Below are positions 50,522 to 60,971 of a stretch of 64,000 nt of DNA, in pieces (position 1 is the stretch's first letter; each line of letters opens with the position of its first letter). Under the pieces are notes generated by a model. It saw only the letters and a program-made list of their open reading frames with translations, did no database searches and was not told the origin of the DNA. The translations under genes and the position numbers were made by a program. Source of the DNA: Paenibacillus stellifer (lineage in GTDB: Bacteria > Bacillota > Bacilli > Paenibacillales > Paenibacillaceae); NCBI RefSeq assembly GCF_000758685.1, contig NZ_CP009286.1, forward strand, positions 1,704,501 to 1,768,500, given 5' to 3'.

Positions 50522-51451
50522 ATGATAAACAGCACATCGGCGGGCGCCGCCAAGGCACTCTCTATTAAGCCCACCAAGAAGAGATTCAAGAAGCAGATGC
50601 TTTGGGGCTATCTGTTTGTGGCTCCGCCATTTATCGGGATGGCCATCTTCTTGCTCTATCCGCTTCTGTCCTCTTTATATATCAGTTTCTCGAAGTATGA
50701 TTTCAGCACTTCTCCCCAGTTCATCGGCGCGGACAACTACACCCGGATGCTGTTTCATGATCCTCTTATTTGGAAGACCTTGGGGAATACATTCTACGCA
50801 GCGCTGGGCGTGCCGATCGGGATGGCAGTATCTTTGTTTATCGCCCTCTTGCTGAACCAGAAGATCAAGGGAAGAAACTTCTTCCGGCTGATGTTCTTCC
50901 TTCCGACCATTTGCTCGGTTGTGGCCATTACGCTGATGTGGCAGTGGATCTTCAACTCGGATTATGGCCTGCTGAACTATTTCCTGAGTCTCTTGCATAT
51001 TCAGGGTCCGGCTTGGCTGACCGATGAACACTGGTCGATGCCGGCCATGATCATTCAAGGGGTGTGGGGAGGACTCGGCGTTAACATTATTCTTTATCTG
51101 TCTTCGCTAGGTAATGTTCCTACCCAACTATACGAAGCCGCCAAGGTTGACGGAGCGGGAGCCTGGGTCAGATTCCGCCATATTACGCTTCCTGGTATTT
51201 CTCCAATCACCTTTTTCATTCTCGTGACCTCTCTGATCGGAGCGCTTCAGGACTTTACGCGCTTTATCATCATGACGGCCGGCGGTCCGAACTATTCGAC
51301 TACCACAATCGTCTACTATCTCTATTCACAGGCGTTCCAGTACAGCGACATGGGATTCGCCTCCGCAATCGCCTGGTTCGTGGCTTTCATAATTATGATA
51401 ATCACTTTGATCAATTTCGTAGCATCCCGAAAATGGGTTCACTACAACTAA
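50522..51451 (+). CDS. Sugar ABC transporter permease (MalF type)
   Basis: A 309-residue membrane protein with six predicted helices and the EAA loop YEAAKVDGAGAWVRFRHITL, which contacts the ATPase. The N-terminus has a basic cytoplasmic extension (KPTKKRFKKQML). AGGGA precedes the ATG. It is paired with the next gene, 16 bases downstream. Confidence 0.93.
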   Translation: MINSTSAGAAKALSIKPTKKRFKKQMLWGYLFVAPPFIGMAIFLLYPLLSSLYISFSKYDFSTSPQFIGADNYTRMLFHDPLIWKTLGNTFYAALGVPIGMAVSLFIALLLNQKIKGRNFFRLMFFLPTICSVVAITLMWQWIFNSDYGLLNYFLSLLHIQGPAWLTDEHWSMPAMIIQGVWGGLGVNIILYLSSLGNVPTQLYEAAKVDGAGAWVRFRHITLPGISPITFFILVTSLIGALQDFTRFIIMTAGGPNYSTTTIVYYLYSQAFQYSDMGFASAIAWFVAFIIMIITLINFVASRKWVHYN

Positions 51452-51467
51452 CGGAAGGGGGATCTAT

Positions 51468-52346
51468 ATGAGCAGTATTAGTGCAGGCAATTCCAATTAT
51501 TCGGCCGAACGGAAATTCAGTCTCAAAAGTGTCTTAGGCAAAGTCATGGTGTACATTTTGCTGATTCTCGGCGGTATTGCGATGGCTGTCCCTTTCTTGT
51601 GGATGCTGTCCACATCCTTGAAAGATGAAGGATCGGTCTTCTCGATTCCCCCGCAGTGGATTCCAAGTCCGGTCGTGTGGGAGAATTACAAGCTGCTGTT
51701 CGAGAAGGTAAATATGGTTCAAGGCTTCACGAACACCATGATGATCATCATTCCGACGATTGCCATCGGCTTATTCGTTTCGGCACTGGCAGGTTACGGC
51801 TTCGCGAAGCAGACATTCCTTGGCCGCGACAAGTTATTCACCGTTCTGCTCGGAACGATCATGATCCCGGGCACGGTAACGATGATTCCCGCCTTTATCA
51901 TGTTCAAAAATTTCGGTTGGGTGGACAGCTGGAAGCCCCTGATGATTCCGGGAATGTTCGGCGCGCCGATGGTTATCTTTTTTCTGCGGCAATTCTTTAT
52001 GACCATTCCGAACGAGCTTGAGGAAGCAGCGAGAATCGACGGGATGAATCCATTCGGTATCTTTATGAAAATCATGGTTCCCCTGGCCAAGCCGGCGATC
52101 ATGACCCAGGCCGTACTTTCCTTCAACGGTTCTTATAACGACTATCTGGGACCCTTGATTTACTTGAATTCTCCAGAGAAATGGACGCTTCAGCTGGAGC
52201 TGGCTTCCTTGAGCTCTTATTATTCGTCCGAATGGACCTATATTATGGCCGGCTCGGTACTGGCTCTGCTGCCGACGCTGCTGCTCTTTGCATTCCTGCA
52301 AAGATATTTCATTGAAGGCATCGCGCTGACAGGCATTAAGGGATAG
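51468..52346 (+). CDS. Sugar ABC transporter permease (MalG type)
   Basis: A 292-residue membrane protein with six helices and the EAA loop LEEAARIDGMNPFGIFMKIM. It forms the channel with the MalF-type partner. GGGGGAT precedes the ATG. The glycoside hydrolase follows after 40 bases. Confidence 0.93.
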   Translation: MSSISAGNSNYSAERKFSLKSVLGKVMVYILLILGGIAMAVPFLWMLSTSLKDEGSVFSIPPQWIPSPVVWENYKLLFEKVNMVQGFTNTMMIIIPTIAIGLFVSALAGYGFAKQTFLGRDKLFTVLLGTIMIPGTVTMIPAFIMFKNFGWVDSWKPLMIPGMFGAPMVIFFLRQFFMTIPNELEEAARIDGMNPFGIFMKIMVPLAKPAIMTQAVLSFNGSYNDYLGPLIYLNSPEKWTLQLELASLSSYYSSEWTYIMAGSVLALLPTLLLFAFLQRYFIEGIALTGIKG

Positions 52347-52386
52347 CTGAAAGATAAATAAAGAAGCAGGATAGGAGAGGTTATGG

Positions 52387-53868
52387 ATGGCGAGGATCAA
52401 GGTGGTCATCAATGCCGATATTGGAAAAGGAAAGATTAACCGCAACATTTACGGGCAGTTTGCCGAGCATTTGGGCCGCTGTATTTATGAAGGCATCTGG
52501 GTGGGCGAGGATTCACCGATCGGGAATACGGACGGCATGCGGAATGACGTTCTGGCCGCGCTGAAGAATTTGAATATTCCGGTTCTGCGCTGGCCGGGCG
52601 GCTGTTTTGCCGACGAATACCACTGGAAAGACGGCATTGGGCCGAAGGAGAACCGCAAGCGGATGGTCAATACGCACTGGGGAGGCGTCGTGGAGAACAA
52701 CCACTTCGGGACGCATGAATTCTTCCGGCTGTGTGAGCTGCTTGATGCGGAGCCGTATATTTGCGGCAATGTGGGGAGCGGGACTGTTCAGGAAATGTCC
52801 GAATGGGTCGAATATATGACCTTTGACGGCGAATCGCCGATGGCTGGCTGGCGGCAGGAGAACGGCAGGGAGGAGCCCTGGAAGCTGAAATATTTCGGTG
52901 TAGGGAACGAGAACTGGGGCTGCGGCGGCAATATGCGGCCTGAGTATTATGCCGACCTGTACCGCCGTTATCAGACCTATGTAAGAAATTATGGGGATAA
53001 TCGTATTTACCGGATCGCCGGCGGAGCGAACATTGATGATTACCGGTGGACGGAAGTGCTGATGCGCGAGGCTGGACATCTGATGGACGGACTCAGCCTG
53101 CATTACTATACCATCCCTGGCAGTTGGGAAGAGAAGCGTCATGCGCTTGGATTTGATGAAGCGGGATGGTTCGAGACTATGAAGAAGTCCTACTATATGG
53201 ATGAACTTATAACCCGTCATTCCGGCATTATGGATCGGTACGATCCGGACAAGCGAGTGGGATTGATTATAGATGAATGGGGAACCTGGTTCCTGGTCGA
53301 GCCCGGAAGCAACCCCGGATTTCTGTATCAGCAAAATACCGTCCGGGACGCGCTGGTGGCCGCTCTGCATCTACATATTTTCCATAACCATAACGATCGG
53401 GTGCAGATGACGAACATCGCTCAGATGGTCAATGTGCTGCAGGCGATGATTTTGACTGAGGGACCGCGCATGGTCCTGACGCCGACGTATCATGTCTTTG
53501 AAATGTTCAAGGTGCACCAGGATGCGGAGCTCCTTGATTTCAATGCCTGCTGCGGAACTTACAGTCTTGACGGGGAATCACTTCCTCAGGTTAGCGTCTC
53601 GGCTTCCCGTGACGCAAGCGGAAGCATACACATCACAATGTGCAATATCGATCCGAACCATGAGGCTGTTATTCAGGTGGACATCCGGGGAACGGAATTG
53701 CCGGCTGTATCTTCTGGTGTCATTTTGGCCGGACAGCATATGGAGGATCATAACGATTTCCAGCAGCCGGATAAGGTGAAGCCCGAGAGCTTCGACGGCT
53801 TCCGTGTTGATGGGTCCGCGCTAACGGTTACGCTGCCTCCAATGTCGGTAGCCCTTATCAAGCTGTAA
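52387..53868 (+). CDS. abfA: GH51 alpha-N-arabinofuranosidase
   Basis: A 493-residue intracellular enzyme that releases terminal arabinofuranose from arabino-oligosaccharides. The acid/base Glu lies in [17 protein letters not shown] and the nucleophile Glu in [10 protein letters not shown]; the family start [20 protein letters not shown] is clear. There is no signal peptide, so it acts on imported oligosaccharides. AGGAGAGG precedes the ATG. It fits with the upstream transporter as an arabinan-breakdown operon. Confidence 0.96.
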   Translation: MARIKVVINADIGKGKINRNIYGQFAEHLGRCIYEGIWVGEDSPIGNTDGMRNDVLAALKNLNIPVLRWPGGCFADEYHWKDGIGPKENRKRMVNTHWGGVVENNHFGTHEFFRLCELLDAEPYICGNVGSGTVQEMSEWVEYMTFDGESPMAGWRQENGREEPWKLKYFGVGNENWGCGGNMRPEYYADLYRRYQTYVRNYGDNRIYRIAGGANIDDYRWTEVLMREAGHLMDGLSLHYYTIPGSWEEKRHALGFDEAGWFETMKKSYYMDELITRHSGIMDRYDPDKRVGLIIDEWGTWFLVEPGSNPGFLYQQNTVRDALVAALHLHIFHNHNDRVQMTNIAQMVNVLQAMILTEGPRMVLTPTYHVFEMFKVHQDAELLDFNACCGTYSLDGESLPQVSVSASRDASGSIHITMCNIDPNHEAVIQVDIRGTELPAVSSGVILAGQHMEDHNDFQQPDKVKPESFDGFRVDGSALTVTLPPMSVALIKL

Positions 53869-53916
53869 ACGAAACGGCAGCCATTCGCTAATCTGGAATT
53901 AAAGGAGAAGTCGCAT

Positions 53917-54879
53917 ATGTCGAACACCGATTTCAACAATCCGCTGGTTGAGCAGCGCGCAGATCCGTGGATCTATAAACATGTTGATGGCTATTATTAT
54001 TTCACCGCATCGGTTCCGGAATATGACCGGATCGAAGTCCGGCGGGCACGCACGTTGGAAGAGCTGGCCTCGGCGGAACCATCTGTCGCCTGGCGCAAGT
54101 ATGAGACGGGACCGCTCAGCGCCAATATATGGGCTCCGGAAATCCATTATACGGACGGTAAATGGTACATCTACTTCGCGGCGGCCCGGACGACCGAGAC
54201 GAATGACGGTCTGTTCGATCATCGTATGTTCGCGCTGGAGAATGAATCACAGAACCCTCTGGAAGGAACCTGGGTGGAGAAGGGACAGGTCAAGACAGCC
54301 TGGGAATCCTTCGCACTGGACGCCACAAGCTTCGAGCATAAGGGCAAGCTCTATTATGTCTGGGCGCAGAAGGACCCGGATATTCCGGGGAACTCCAATC
54401 TCTACATCTCCGAGATGTCCAATCCTTGGACGCTGACGGGCAAGCAGACGATGATCACGAAGCCTGAATATGACTGGGAAACCATCGGATTCAGCGTCAA
54501 TGAAGGCCCGGCGGTTCTCAAACGGAACGGCCGGATCTTCATGACCTTCTCCGCAAGCGCGACTGACTTCAATTACTGCATGGGCCTCTTGTGGGCCGAT
54601 GAAGACGCCGACCTGCTGGAGGCATCTTCCTGGAACAAGCTGTCTCATCCCGTGTTCACCACCAACGAGGAGAACGGGCAATACGGGCCGGGTCATAACA
54701 GCTTTACTGTCGGTGAGAACGGGGAAGATATTCTGATCTACCATGCCCGGAATTATAAGGAGATCGTCGGCGACCCTCTGTACGATCCGAACCGGCATAC
54801 CCGCGCGCAAGTCTTCGGCTGGAACGAGGAAGGCTTGCCCGTATTCGGCATACCGGTTAAGGATAGCGCAGCGAAATAA
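53917..54879 (+). CDS. GH43 family glycoside hydrolase (arabinosidase/xylosidase)
   Basis: A 320-residue five-bladed beta-propeller hydrolase. The catalytic base Asp lies in EQRADPWIYKHVDGYYYFTA at the N-terminus, and the acid Glu is probably in SVNEGPAVLKRNG; the APEIHYTDGKWYIYFAA blade is typical. It has no signal peptide. It should remove arabinose or xylose side units together with the GH51 enzyme. AAGGAG precedes the ATG by about 9 bases. Last gene of the operon. Confidence 0.92.
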   Translation: MSNTDFNNPLVEQRADPWIYKHVDGYYYFTASVPEYDRIEVRRARTLEELASAEPSVAWRKYETGPLSANIWAPEIHYTDGKWYIYFAAARTTETNDGLFDHRMFALENESQNPLEGTWVEKGQVKTAWESFALDATSFEHKGKLYYVWAQKDPDIPGNSNLYISEMSNPWTLTGKQTMITKPEYDWETIGFSVNEGPAVLKRNGRIFMTFSASATDFNYCMGLLWADEDADLLEASSWNKLSHPVFTTNEENGQYGPGHNSFTVGENGEDILIYHARNYKEIVGDPLYDPNRHTRAQVFGWNEEGLPVFGIPVKDSAAK

Positions 54880-54949
54880 TGACGCACATCGCAACGAAAG
54901 CTCAGTCTGGCTCTCCAGACAAGCAGCAATGAAAAGTCCATAACAGCAC

Positions 54950-55003
54950 ACGAGGCTGCTTCCGCAAGTCATCCTGGGATGACCGGAAGCAGCCTCGTAT
55001 TGT
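54950..55003. terminator. Terminator of arabinoside operon
   Basis: ACGAGGCTGCTTCCG pairs with CGGAAGCAGCCTCGT, with an inner GTCATCC/GGGATGAC stem. Confidence 0.85.
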
Positions 55004-55017
55004 ATCGGTTCAATGAA

Positions 55018-55542
55018 TTAAGGAATGTACTGTTGAACAATCGAAGTAATCTCGCCATTCTCAATGGTCAGGTGGTAAGGGAATGAACTTAGGTCGATTA
55101 CATCGGTTTTGGCAAAAGCCTTCAAGAAAGCATCCAGTGTAACTGGTTCGTTCCATTTGATATCCAAATCCCCCGGATTGCCGGTGTGGTCGTAGATCTG
55201 CATCGTGACAGTGGCGTTTGGAGCGATCGGGTATTGAGTCAGCGCATTGCTGTCATTGACAATGTAATAGTCGTCGGGAGTTCCGCCCAACTCGGCATAG
55301 GACTCAGGCTCGCGCTCCGCAAATACGCGGTTGGCTTCCGCGCCTTGATACCAGTTGATCTCATCTGCCGTCAAGAGTGTGCCATCGCCCGAGGACTTGA
55401 GGGAGTGAATATACACCGTAATATGCTGCTCTTCGGCGCCGCTCTGAGCGACAGCCTGGCTGCCAAGCGAACTGGTCCCACCTGTGAGAGACAGAATCAG
55501 CAGCAACAGGGCAGGCAGTACAAACATTTTGATTCTTTTCAT
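55018..55542 (-). CDS. Secreted protein of unknown function
   Basis: A 174-residue protein with a signal peptide (MKRIKMFVLPALLLLILSLT, cleavage likely after SQAVAQ). No domain is recognised; the mature part is acidic and soluble (TVYIHSLKSSGDGTLLTADE). The ATG at 55542 has GGGGGAT 7 bases upstream; an in-frame start at 55566 lacks one. It lies downstream of the two-component genes but 111 bases away, so it is probably separately expressed. Confidence 0.65.
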   Translation of the reverse strand: MKRIKMFVLPALLLLILSLTGGTSSLGSQAVAQSGAEEQHITVYIHSLKSSGDGTLLTADEINWYQGAEANRVFAEREPESYAELGGTPDDYYIVNDSNALTQYPIAPNATVTMQIYDHTGNPGDLDIKWNEPVTLDAFLKAFAKTDVIDLSSFPYHLTIENGEITSIVQQYIP

Positions 55543-55677
55543 CTTGACGATCCCCCTTGGCTTCAAAAAAGCACGGTATAAGGCTATATACCCACTATAT
55601 TATTTCTTAAACTGTGCTTGTATACCTTCTAACGTGCCAGGGGGAAAAAGGTTGCAGAAATTTCCGGCTGCTTGGTC

Positions 55678-57165
55678 TCAATGCCGGATTTTTTTGTATT
55701 CGTTCGGCGTCACGCCGACCATTCGCTTGAACAATTTATTGAAGTAGGCCGGATCGGGATAGCCAACCTCGGCTCCGATTTTGTGAACCTTCATTCCGGG
55801 AGAGCTGCGGAGCAGCTGCTTCGCTTTTCTGATCCGGATTTCTGTAATGTATTCGGTCAGCGTCAGCCCTGTTTCCTGCTTGAACAGCTTGCTCAGGTAG
55901 CTGGGTGTCAAATACACCATGCCTGCCAGTGCTCCAAGCTCGGCATGCTGGCTGTAGTTGGCCGAGAGCCAGCGTTTGATATGCTCGACGGCATTGCCGC
56001 CCATTTCCTGCCGAAGCTTGCGAATTTCATCCAGGGTTCCTTCGAGGGCTGCGCGGAACTGCCGTTCAATTTCGCTGATGCTCATACCGGAAGCCAGAGA
56101 ACGTTCCAACTGTTCGACCTGCTCTCTTCCGAGCAGTGAATCGAACTCCTGAAACTCCGTGGCTGCTGTATCCAGAACAGACCGGCACATCTGAAGGATA
56201 TCCTCCATCCCGGCCCGGCGGCTTTGGAGTGAGGCGAATTCCTGGTGTATCCACTCGACGACCTGGCTGATATGAAGCATTTGAAGGTCTTCCCGAAGGA
56301 CCTCCCAATCTCCGCCGGGCCGGCGAAGACCTGACTCTTCTCTGGGCGGCAGATCGCCATGTCCTGCGAAGAAGAAAGGGGACTCGCTGTAAATGCCGAG
56401 GTCGCGAGCTTTCTCAGCTTCGGCGAACGCGGCCTTCAGCTCGCTTATTTCGGCCCCTGCACGGCTTGCACCGACATGAACGGATCTGCCGAAGCTTACG
56501 GACAGAAGCGGGGAGCTGGCACTCCGGATTTCGGCGGCGCTAGGCTCCTTGCTGAAGTAGGCGATCCATACCTGCTGGCGGTCGCCAAGAGGGAGGCAGT
56601 CCGCCGTCTCATCGGCCGTTCGCCAATTGTCCGTTCCTTCCTTCAGGGTGCCGGGCGAGTCACATTTCTGGACATACACTACAAAATAGGGGGCCGGCAG
56701 AGCGAAACCGGGAGGCAGAACCTCCGTAAAGACATCGCTGTGCAGGCAGGAATCCAGAAGACGCTCGCGCAGCTGCTTCTCTTTCGCGCCGGCTAGCAGC
56801 TTTTCCCTGTCCAGACGGTGAAGAAGCTCCAGCAGCTGCTCCTTGTCGATCGGCTTGAGCAGATAGTCCACGGCGGCGTAGCGGATAGCCTCCTGGGCGT
56901 AGCTGAACTCGGTGAAGCCGCTCATGATAATGCAGCGTATATCGGGCTGCTCGTTCTTCAGCTCGCGGATCAGTGCAAGCCCATCCACCTCGGGCATCCG
57001 TATATCCGTGAGTACCACGTCCACCGGCTCTTCGGCGATCAGCTCGAGAGCTTCCCGCCCATTGGAGCAGCTGCCGGCTACCCGGAAGCCGCTCTCCCTT
57101 CCGATAATGCGGGATAGTCCGTCTCTAATGAACACTTCATCGTCAACGACAAGTATGCTTAACAA
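55678..57165 (-). CDS. YesN-type response regulator (receiver plus AraC domain)
   Basis: A 495-residue regulator. The receiver domain occupies residues 1-120 with acidic DD at 8-9, phospho-acceptor Asp54 in VVLTDIRMPEVDG and Lys in LLKPIDKEQ. A long middle region follows, and a C-terminal AraC double helix-turn-helix (AELGALAGMVYLTPSYLSKL, KVHKIGAEVGYPDPAYFNKL) binds DNA. It forms a pair with the sensor kinase 12 bases upstream and probably controls the adjacent sugar ABC genes. Confidence 0.94.
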   Translation of the reverse strand: MLSILVVDDEVFIRDGLSRIIGRESGFRVAGSCSNGREALELIAEEPVDVVLTDIRMPEVDGLALIRELKNEQPDIRCIIMSGFTEFSYAQEAIRYAAVDYLLKPIDKEQLLELLHRLDREKLLAGAKEKQLRERLLDSCLHSDVFTEVLPPGFALPAPYFVVYVQKCDSPGTLKEGTDNWRTADETADCLPLGDRQQVWIAYFSKEPSAAEIRSASSPLLSVSFGRSVHVGASRAGAEISELKAAFAEAEKARDLGIYSESPFFFAGHGDLPPREESGLRRPGGDWEVLREDLQMLHISQVVEWIHQEFASLQSRRAGMEDILQMCRSVLDTAATEFQEFDSLLGREQVEQLERSLASGMSISEIERQFRAALEGTLDEIRKLRQEMGGNAVEHIKRWLSANYSQHAELGALAGMVYLTPSYLSKLFKQETGLTLTEYITEIRIRKAKQLLRSSPGMKVHKIGAEVGYPDPAYFNKLFKRMVGVTPNEYKKIRH

Positions 57166-57177
57166 AGAATCCCTCCT

Positions 57178-58995
57178 CTAACGAATGGGAAGAACAAGGT
57201 CCGTGTCGCTTGGTGTGCTGTCCAGCTTGAGCCGCAGGGTCACGCAGGTTCCGATTCCCGGCCGGCTCCATACTTGAATGCCGGAAGATTCGCCGTAGTG
57301 AAGTTTGATTCGCTCATTCACATTATGCAGCCCGATGCCGAATCTGCTGGAGGATGCCGTGTTGATCAGGCTGTAATTCAAATGCTTTAAGGTCTCGGCA
57401 TCCATGCCGACTCCGTCGTCGTCAACGCGCAGCAGCACGTACTCTTCCTCATAGCGCGCCGTTATTTTGACGTTCCCAAGCCCTTGCTTCGGCTCAAGAC
57501 CGTGAAAGACGGCGTTCTCCACGATCGGCTGGAACACCAGCTTCAGAATCGGCAGATTCATCAGATCTTCGGGGACGTCCACAAGCAGGCTGTATTTATC
57601 GGGAAACCGGATTTGCAGCAGATTAAAATAATTGCGGACATGCTCAAGCTCCTGCCGGACGGTTACGGACTCATCATTTCGGGTGATGCTGTATCTCATC
57701 TGCTGTCCCAGCAGATAGGTAAGCTTCGCAATCTGGGTGTCGTCACGGCTCTCCGCCAGCATGCGGATCGACTCCAGCGTATTATAGAAAAAGTGCGGGT
57801 TGATCTGGTTCTGCAGAGCTCGCATATCGGCTTTCTGTTTGCGTTTCTCCGTCTGTTTCACTTCGCTCAGCAGGTCGCGGATACGGATAATCATCCGGTT
57901 GAAGTGGGTCCCCAGCATCCCGATTTCATCGTTGTAGCGGGGGTGAATCCATACATCCAGATTGCCGTGCTGAACTTGCTTCATCAGGCGGATCATGGAT
58001 TTCAACGGGCGCGTCAGTGCGTAAGAGAACAAGGTTGCAACGAACAGGGCGAAGGACAGAATGAGAAGATTCGTCACAAGCTGCTTCATGCGGTTCTGCT
58101 TAATTCCCGACAAAATGCTCGATAGCGGTATGTCGACGGCCGTAATCCATCCGGTCTGCGAGGAAACGTAATAGGCGGTGAGATAGCGCTCGCCGTTCCT
58201 CGTATACTCATAACTTCCACTTGATGATCCTGCGTGAGACAGCAGCGCCTGGAGCTGATCGGAAGAAGAGCCGTCTCCGCTGGCGTATACCAGCTTGCCC
58301 TTATTATCCACGATAATAGAGCGACCTAGCGTTACCGAATCGACGGATTTCAGAATGTCCCGGAACATATTGATATCGATGTCAAAAATGATCATGCCGA
58401 TGTCATCCAGCGTGCTGGTGGACCGGACGGTTCGCAGTACGCTGAATACTTCCCGGCTGTCGCCTAGATTAACGTCAATGGTATGCCGTCCCTCCAGAAC
58501 AGGAGAGGTTCCGACATTCTTCAACATGGACTTCCAGCGCGGAAGCTGGTCATCGGTGTTCAGTTGGTTGATACCTACCATTTTGTAGAAAAAGGCGGAG
58601 TCAAAACTGTCTACCAGGTAGACAGCGGTAATCTCCTGTTTCGTATGAAAAAGATAGTCCAAAAACTTGCCGATGCTTACATTCTTGTCCCAATCCGTAT
58701 ACCGCTGCTCCATATAATACTGGACGTCGGTATTGTAGAGAGGAAGCAGCGTCGACCCTTTTAAATCCGCGATATAGCGGTCAACGGTAACTCCCGCGTT
58801 AGTCGTCATCTGCTCGGCATTGGCCGTAGCGTTGCGCAGAGTAGTCTTATTCATCGAATGAGCAGACAGATAGCTTACATAAGTAATAGGCAAGGACAGC
58901 AGGAAGATAAAGATGACAATCAGTTTTTTCTCCATGGACAGGTTGGCGAGGAATATCCAACATCTCTGTATGAGCTTGCCGAACCAAGTAATCAT
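57178..58995 (-). CDS. YesM-type sensor histidine kinase
   Basis: A 605-residue kinase with a membrane helix at about 22-42, a Cache-like extracellular sensor, a second helix near 300-320 (LVTNLLILSFALFVATLFSY), then HAMP and a His_kinase domain. The phospho-acceptor His lies in QINPHFFYNTLESIRML. The ATPase N-box is IVENAVFHGLEPKQGLG, and the G-box is RFGIGLHNVNERI. It senses an extracellular sugar or a binding-protein complex and phosphorylates the next-encoded regulator. Confidence 0.95.
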   Translation of the reverse strand: MITWFGKLIQRCWIFLANLSMEKKLIVIFIFLLSLPITYVSYLSAHSMNKTTLRNATANAEQMTTNAGVTVDRYIADLKGSTLLPLYNTDVQYYMEQRYTDWDKNVSIGKFLDYLFHTKQEITAVYLVDSFDSAFFYKMVGINQLNTDDQLPRWKSMLKNVGTSPVLEGRHTIDVNLGDSREVFSVLRTVRSTSTLDDIGMIIFDIDINMFRDILKSVDSVTLGRSIIVDNKGKLVYASGDGSSSDQLQALLSHAGSSSGSYEYTRNGERYLTAYYVSSQTGWITAVDIPLSSILSGIKQNRMKQLVTNLLILSFALFVATLFSYALTRPLKSMIRLMKQVQHGNLDVWIHPRYNDEIGMLGTHFNRMIIRIRDLLSEVKQTEKRKQKADMRALQNQINPHFFYNTLESIRMLAESRDDTQIAKLTYLLGQQMRYSITRNDESVTVRQELEHVRNYFNLLQIRFPDKYSLLVDVPEDLMNLPILKLVFQPIVENAVFHGLEPKQGLGNVKITARYEEEYVLLRVDDDGVGMDAETLKHLNYSLINTASSSRFGIGLHNVNERIKLHYGESSGIQVWSRPGIGTCVTLRLKLDSTPSDTDLVLPIR

Positions 58996-59117
58996 GGGCT
59001 GACGGTCCTTTCCAGCAAAATGTATGCCGTACTTGGTCTTGAATCAACGAGAAACGGTTGCCCAAGTCCCATTGATGCAGGACAGGGCAGCCGTTTCAGT
59101 AAATTCAATATTCTATG

Positions 59118-59951
59118 TTATTTTACCGCACCGTTGGCGACGCCATCGAAGATGTACCGCTGCAGGAACAGGTACAGGACAACTGTGGGCAGCAGGATCA
59201 GCAGAATGGCTGCGCAGATCAGGTTCCAGTCCGCCGAGTTCACGCCCTGGAAGCGCATGAGCACGGTGGTGACGACGCCAAGACTCTGCTTGGGCATGTA
59301 CAGGTAAGGAATATACATGTCGTTGTAAATGCTGATGGTCTTCAGGATGACCAGAGTCGCCGTCGCCGGCGTCAGCAGCGGGAAGATGATGGAGCGGTAA
59401 ATTTTAAACAATGACGCGCCTTCCACCATTGCCGCTTCATCCAGATCGACCGGAATGTTGCGGATGAATTGCAGATACAAAATGATCTGAATAACGTCCG
59501 CCCCGATGTACAGGATGATCGGCGCCCCCATCGTGTTGTATAGACCGAGACCCTTGATAATGCCGAAGGTCGCAACTTGTGTCGTAATGCTGGGGATGAC
59601 GGTAGCACCCAGATAAGCGGCGAAGATAACAGGCTTCAGCTTGAAGCTGAAACGGCCGAGTACGTATGCCACCATCGTACCGAAAAGAATGTTCAGCGTC
59701 AATGCAACGACAATAATTAAGATGATATTGCCGAAACCGCTGAGCAGACCGCCGCGTTCGAAGACCGTCTTGAAGTTGTCAAAGTTCAGGAAGCTGTTGG
59801 GAAGCGCCATCGAGTTGCTGTTGTTGAACTCGTCCGTCGATTTAAAAGCGTTAATGACAACAACGTAGGGTGGAAAGAGGACGACGAATGCTCCGAACAG
59901 GAGTGTCAAATATTTCAGAAGATTGATTGGTTTCAACATGGAATCCCGCAT
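59118..59951 (-). CDS. Sugar ABC transporter permease (MalG type), second system
   Basis: A 277-residue membrane protein with six helices and the EAA loop LDEAAMVEGASLFKIYRSII. The ATG at 59951 overlaps the upstream permease stop by one base and has GAGGAGG 9 bases before it. It lies between its permease partner and the YesM gene. Confidence 0.93.
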   Translation of the reverse strand: MRDSMLKPINLLKYLTLLFGAFVVLFPPYVVVINAFKSTDEFNNSNSMALPNSFLNFDNFKTVFERGGLLSGFGNIILIIVVALTLNILFGTMVAYVLGRFSFKLKPVIFAAYLGATVIPSITTQVATFGIIKGLGLYNTMGAPIILYIGADVIQIILYLQFIRNIPVDLDEAAMVEGASLFKIYRSIIFPLLTPATATLVILKTISIYNDMYIPYLYMPKQSLGVVTTVLMRFQGVNSADWNLICAAILLILLPTVVLYLFLQRYIFDGVANGAVK

Positions 59952-60832
59952 TATTTGTCGCCTCCTCTGTTAAGAACAAGCTGCTGAAATCCAAGTACGA
60001 GAACAACGAACATCAGCAGGATGATACTCATCGCCGAGGCGAGACCGTAATTATTATAAGCAAAAGCGGTATCGATGACGCGCATAACATACGTCTGGCT
60101 CGCTCCCGCCGGACCGCCTTTGGTCAGGACGAACGGAAGGTCGAAGACTTCGAGCGCACCGGTTACGGTGAGGAACAGGTTAAGCTGAATAACCGGCTTC
60201 ATGTTAGGCAGCGTAATTCTCCACAGCGTCTGCATGGAATTGGCGCCGTCGATCGTGGCCGCTTCGTAAATATCCTTTGGAATGGCCTGAAGAGAGGCGA
60301 TATAAATGACCATGTTGTAGCCCATGAAGCGCCATAAGCCGGTGGAGGCCAGTGAATAGTTGACCAGGCCCTCTCGGCCAAGCCAGCTTGTTTCACTTAA
60401 GTGCGTAAGCCCCAAATTGCTGAGCAGAAGATTCAGCGATCCGTTAGTCGTATCGAACACGAAGCCGAACATGAAAGCAACCGCGACACCGTTCATGATG
60501 TAAGGCAGGAACAGGAGGATGCGGAAGAAATACTTCCCTTTCAGCTTACTGTTCAATACGATAGCGAAGTAGATCGCTACAATATTTTGGACAATGCCCA
60601 TTACGAAATAGGCAAAGTTATGTTCGAAGACTTTGAATATATCCGAGTTCGCAAATACTTCGCGGTAGTTGGCCAGACCGACCCAGGGTTTCTCGGGGCT
60701 GTATCCGTCCCAGTTGGTGAAGCTGTAATAGATCAGTTTGATTGCCGGGTAATACGTAAATGTAGCCAGGAGAAGCAGGGGGATAAAGAGAAACGAGCAA
60801 ATGATCAGTATTTTCTGTTTATTATAAGTCAT
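59951..60832 (-). CDS. Sugar ABC transporter permease (MalF type), second system
   Basis: A 293-residue membrane protein with six helices and the EAA loop YEAATIDGANSMQTLWRITL. GGAG lies 11 bases before the ATG at 60832; a GTG at 60844 overlaps that site. It is separated from the binding-protein gene by a hairpin that should lower its expression. Confidence 0.92.
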   Translation of the reverse strand: MTYNKQKILIICSFLFIPLLLLATFTYYPAIKLIYYSFTNWDGYSPEKPWVGLANYREVFANSDIFKVFEHNFAYFVMGIVQNIVAIYFAIVLNSKLKGKYFFRILLFLPYIMNGVAVAFMFGFVFDTTNGSLNLLLSNLGLTHLSETSWLGREGLVNYSLASTGLWRFMGYNMVIYIASLQAIPKDIYEAATIDGANSMQTLWRITLPNMKPVIQLNLFLTVTGALEVFDLPFVLTKGGPAGASQTYVMRVIDTAFAYNNYGLASAMSIILLMFVVLVLGFQQLVLNRGGDK

Positions 60833-60882
60833 GGTTCCAAACACTCCGTCTACCTTCTTTCTTGTGAGAGGCTTCCGTTACG

Positions 60883-60922
60883 GCAAAATGGATTATCCGG
60901 GGGTAGCGATAATCCATTTTGC
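60883..60922 (-). terminator. Hairpin between binding-protein and permease genes
   Basis: GCAAAATGGATTATC pairs perfectly with GATAATCCATTTTGC across a 10-base loop. There is no long T run, so it probably attenuates transcription or stabilises the upstream mRNA, giving more binding protein than permease. Confidence 0.7.
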
Positions 60923-60971
60923 GACGAACGGTTACGAGCTAATTACAACCTGAGCGGCAAATCCCGCCCGA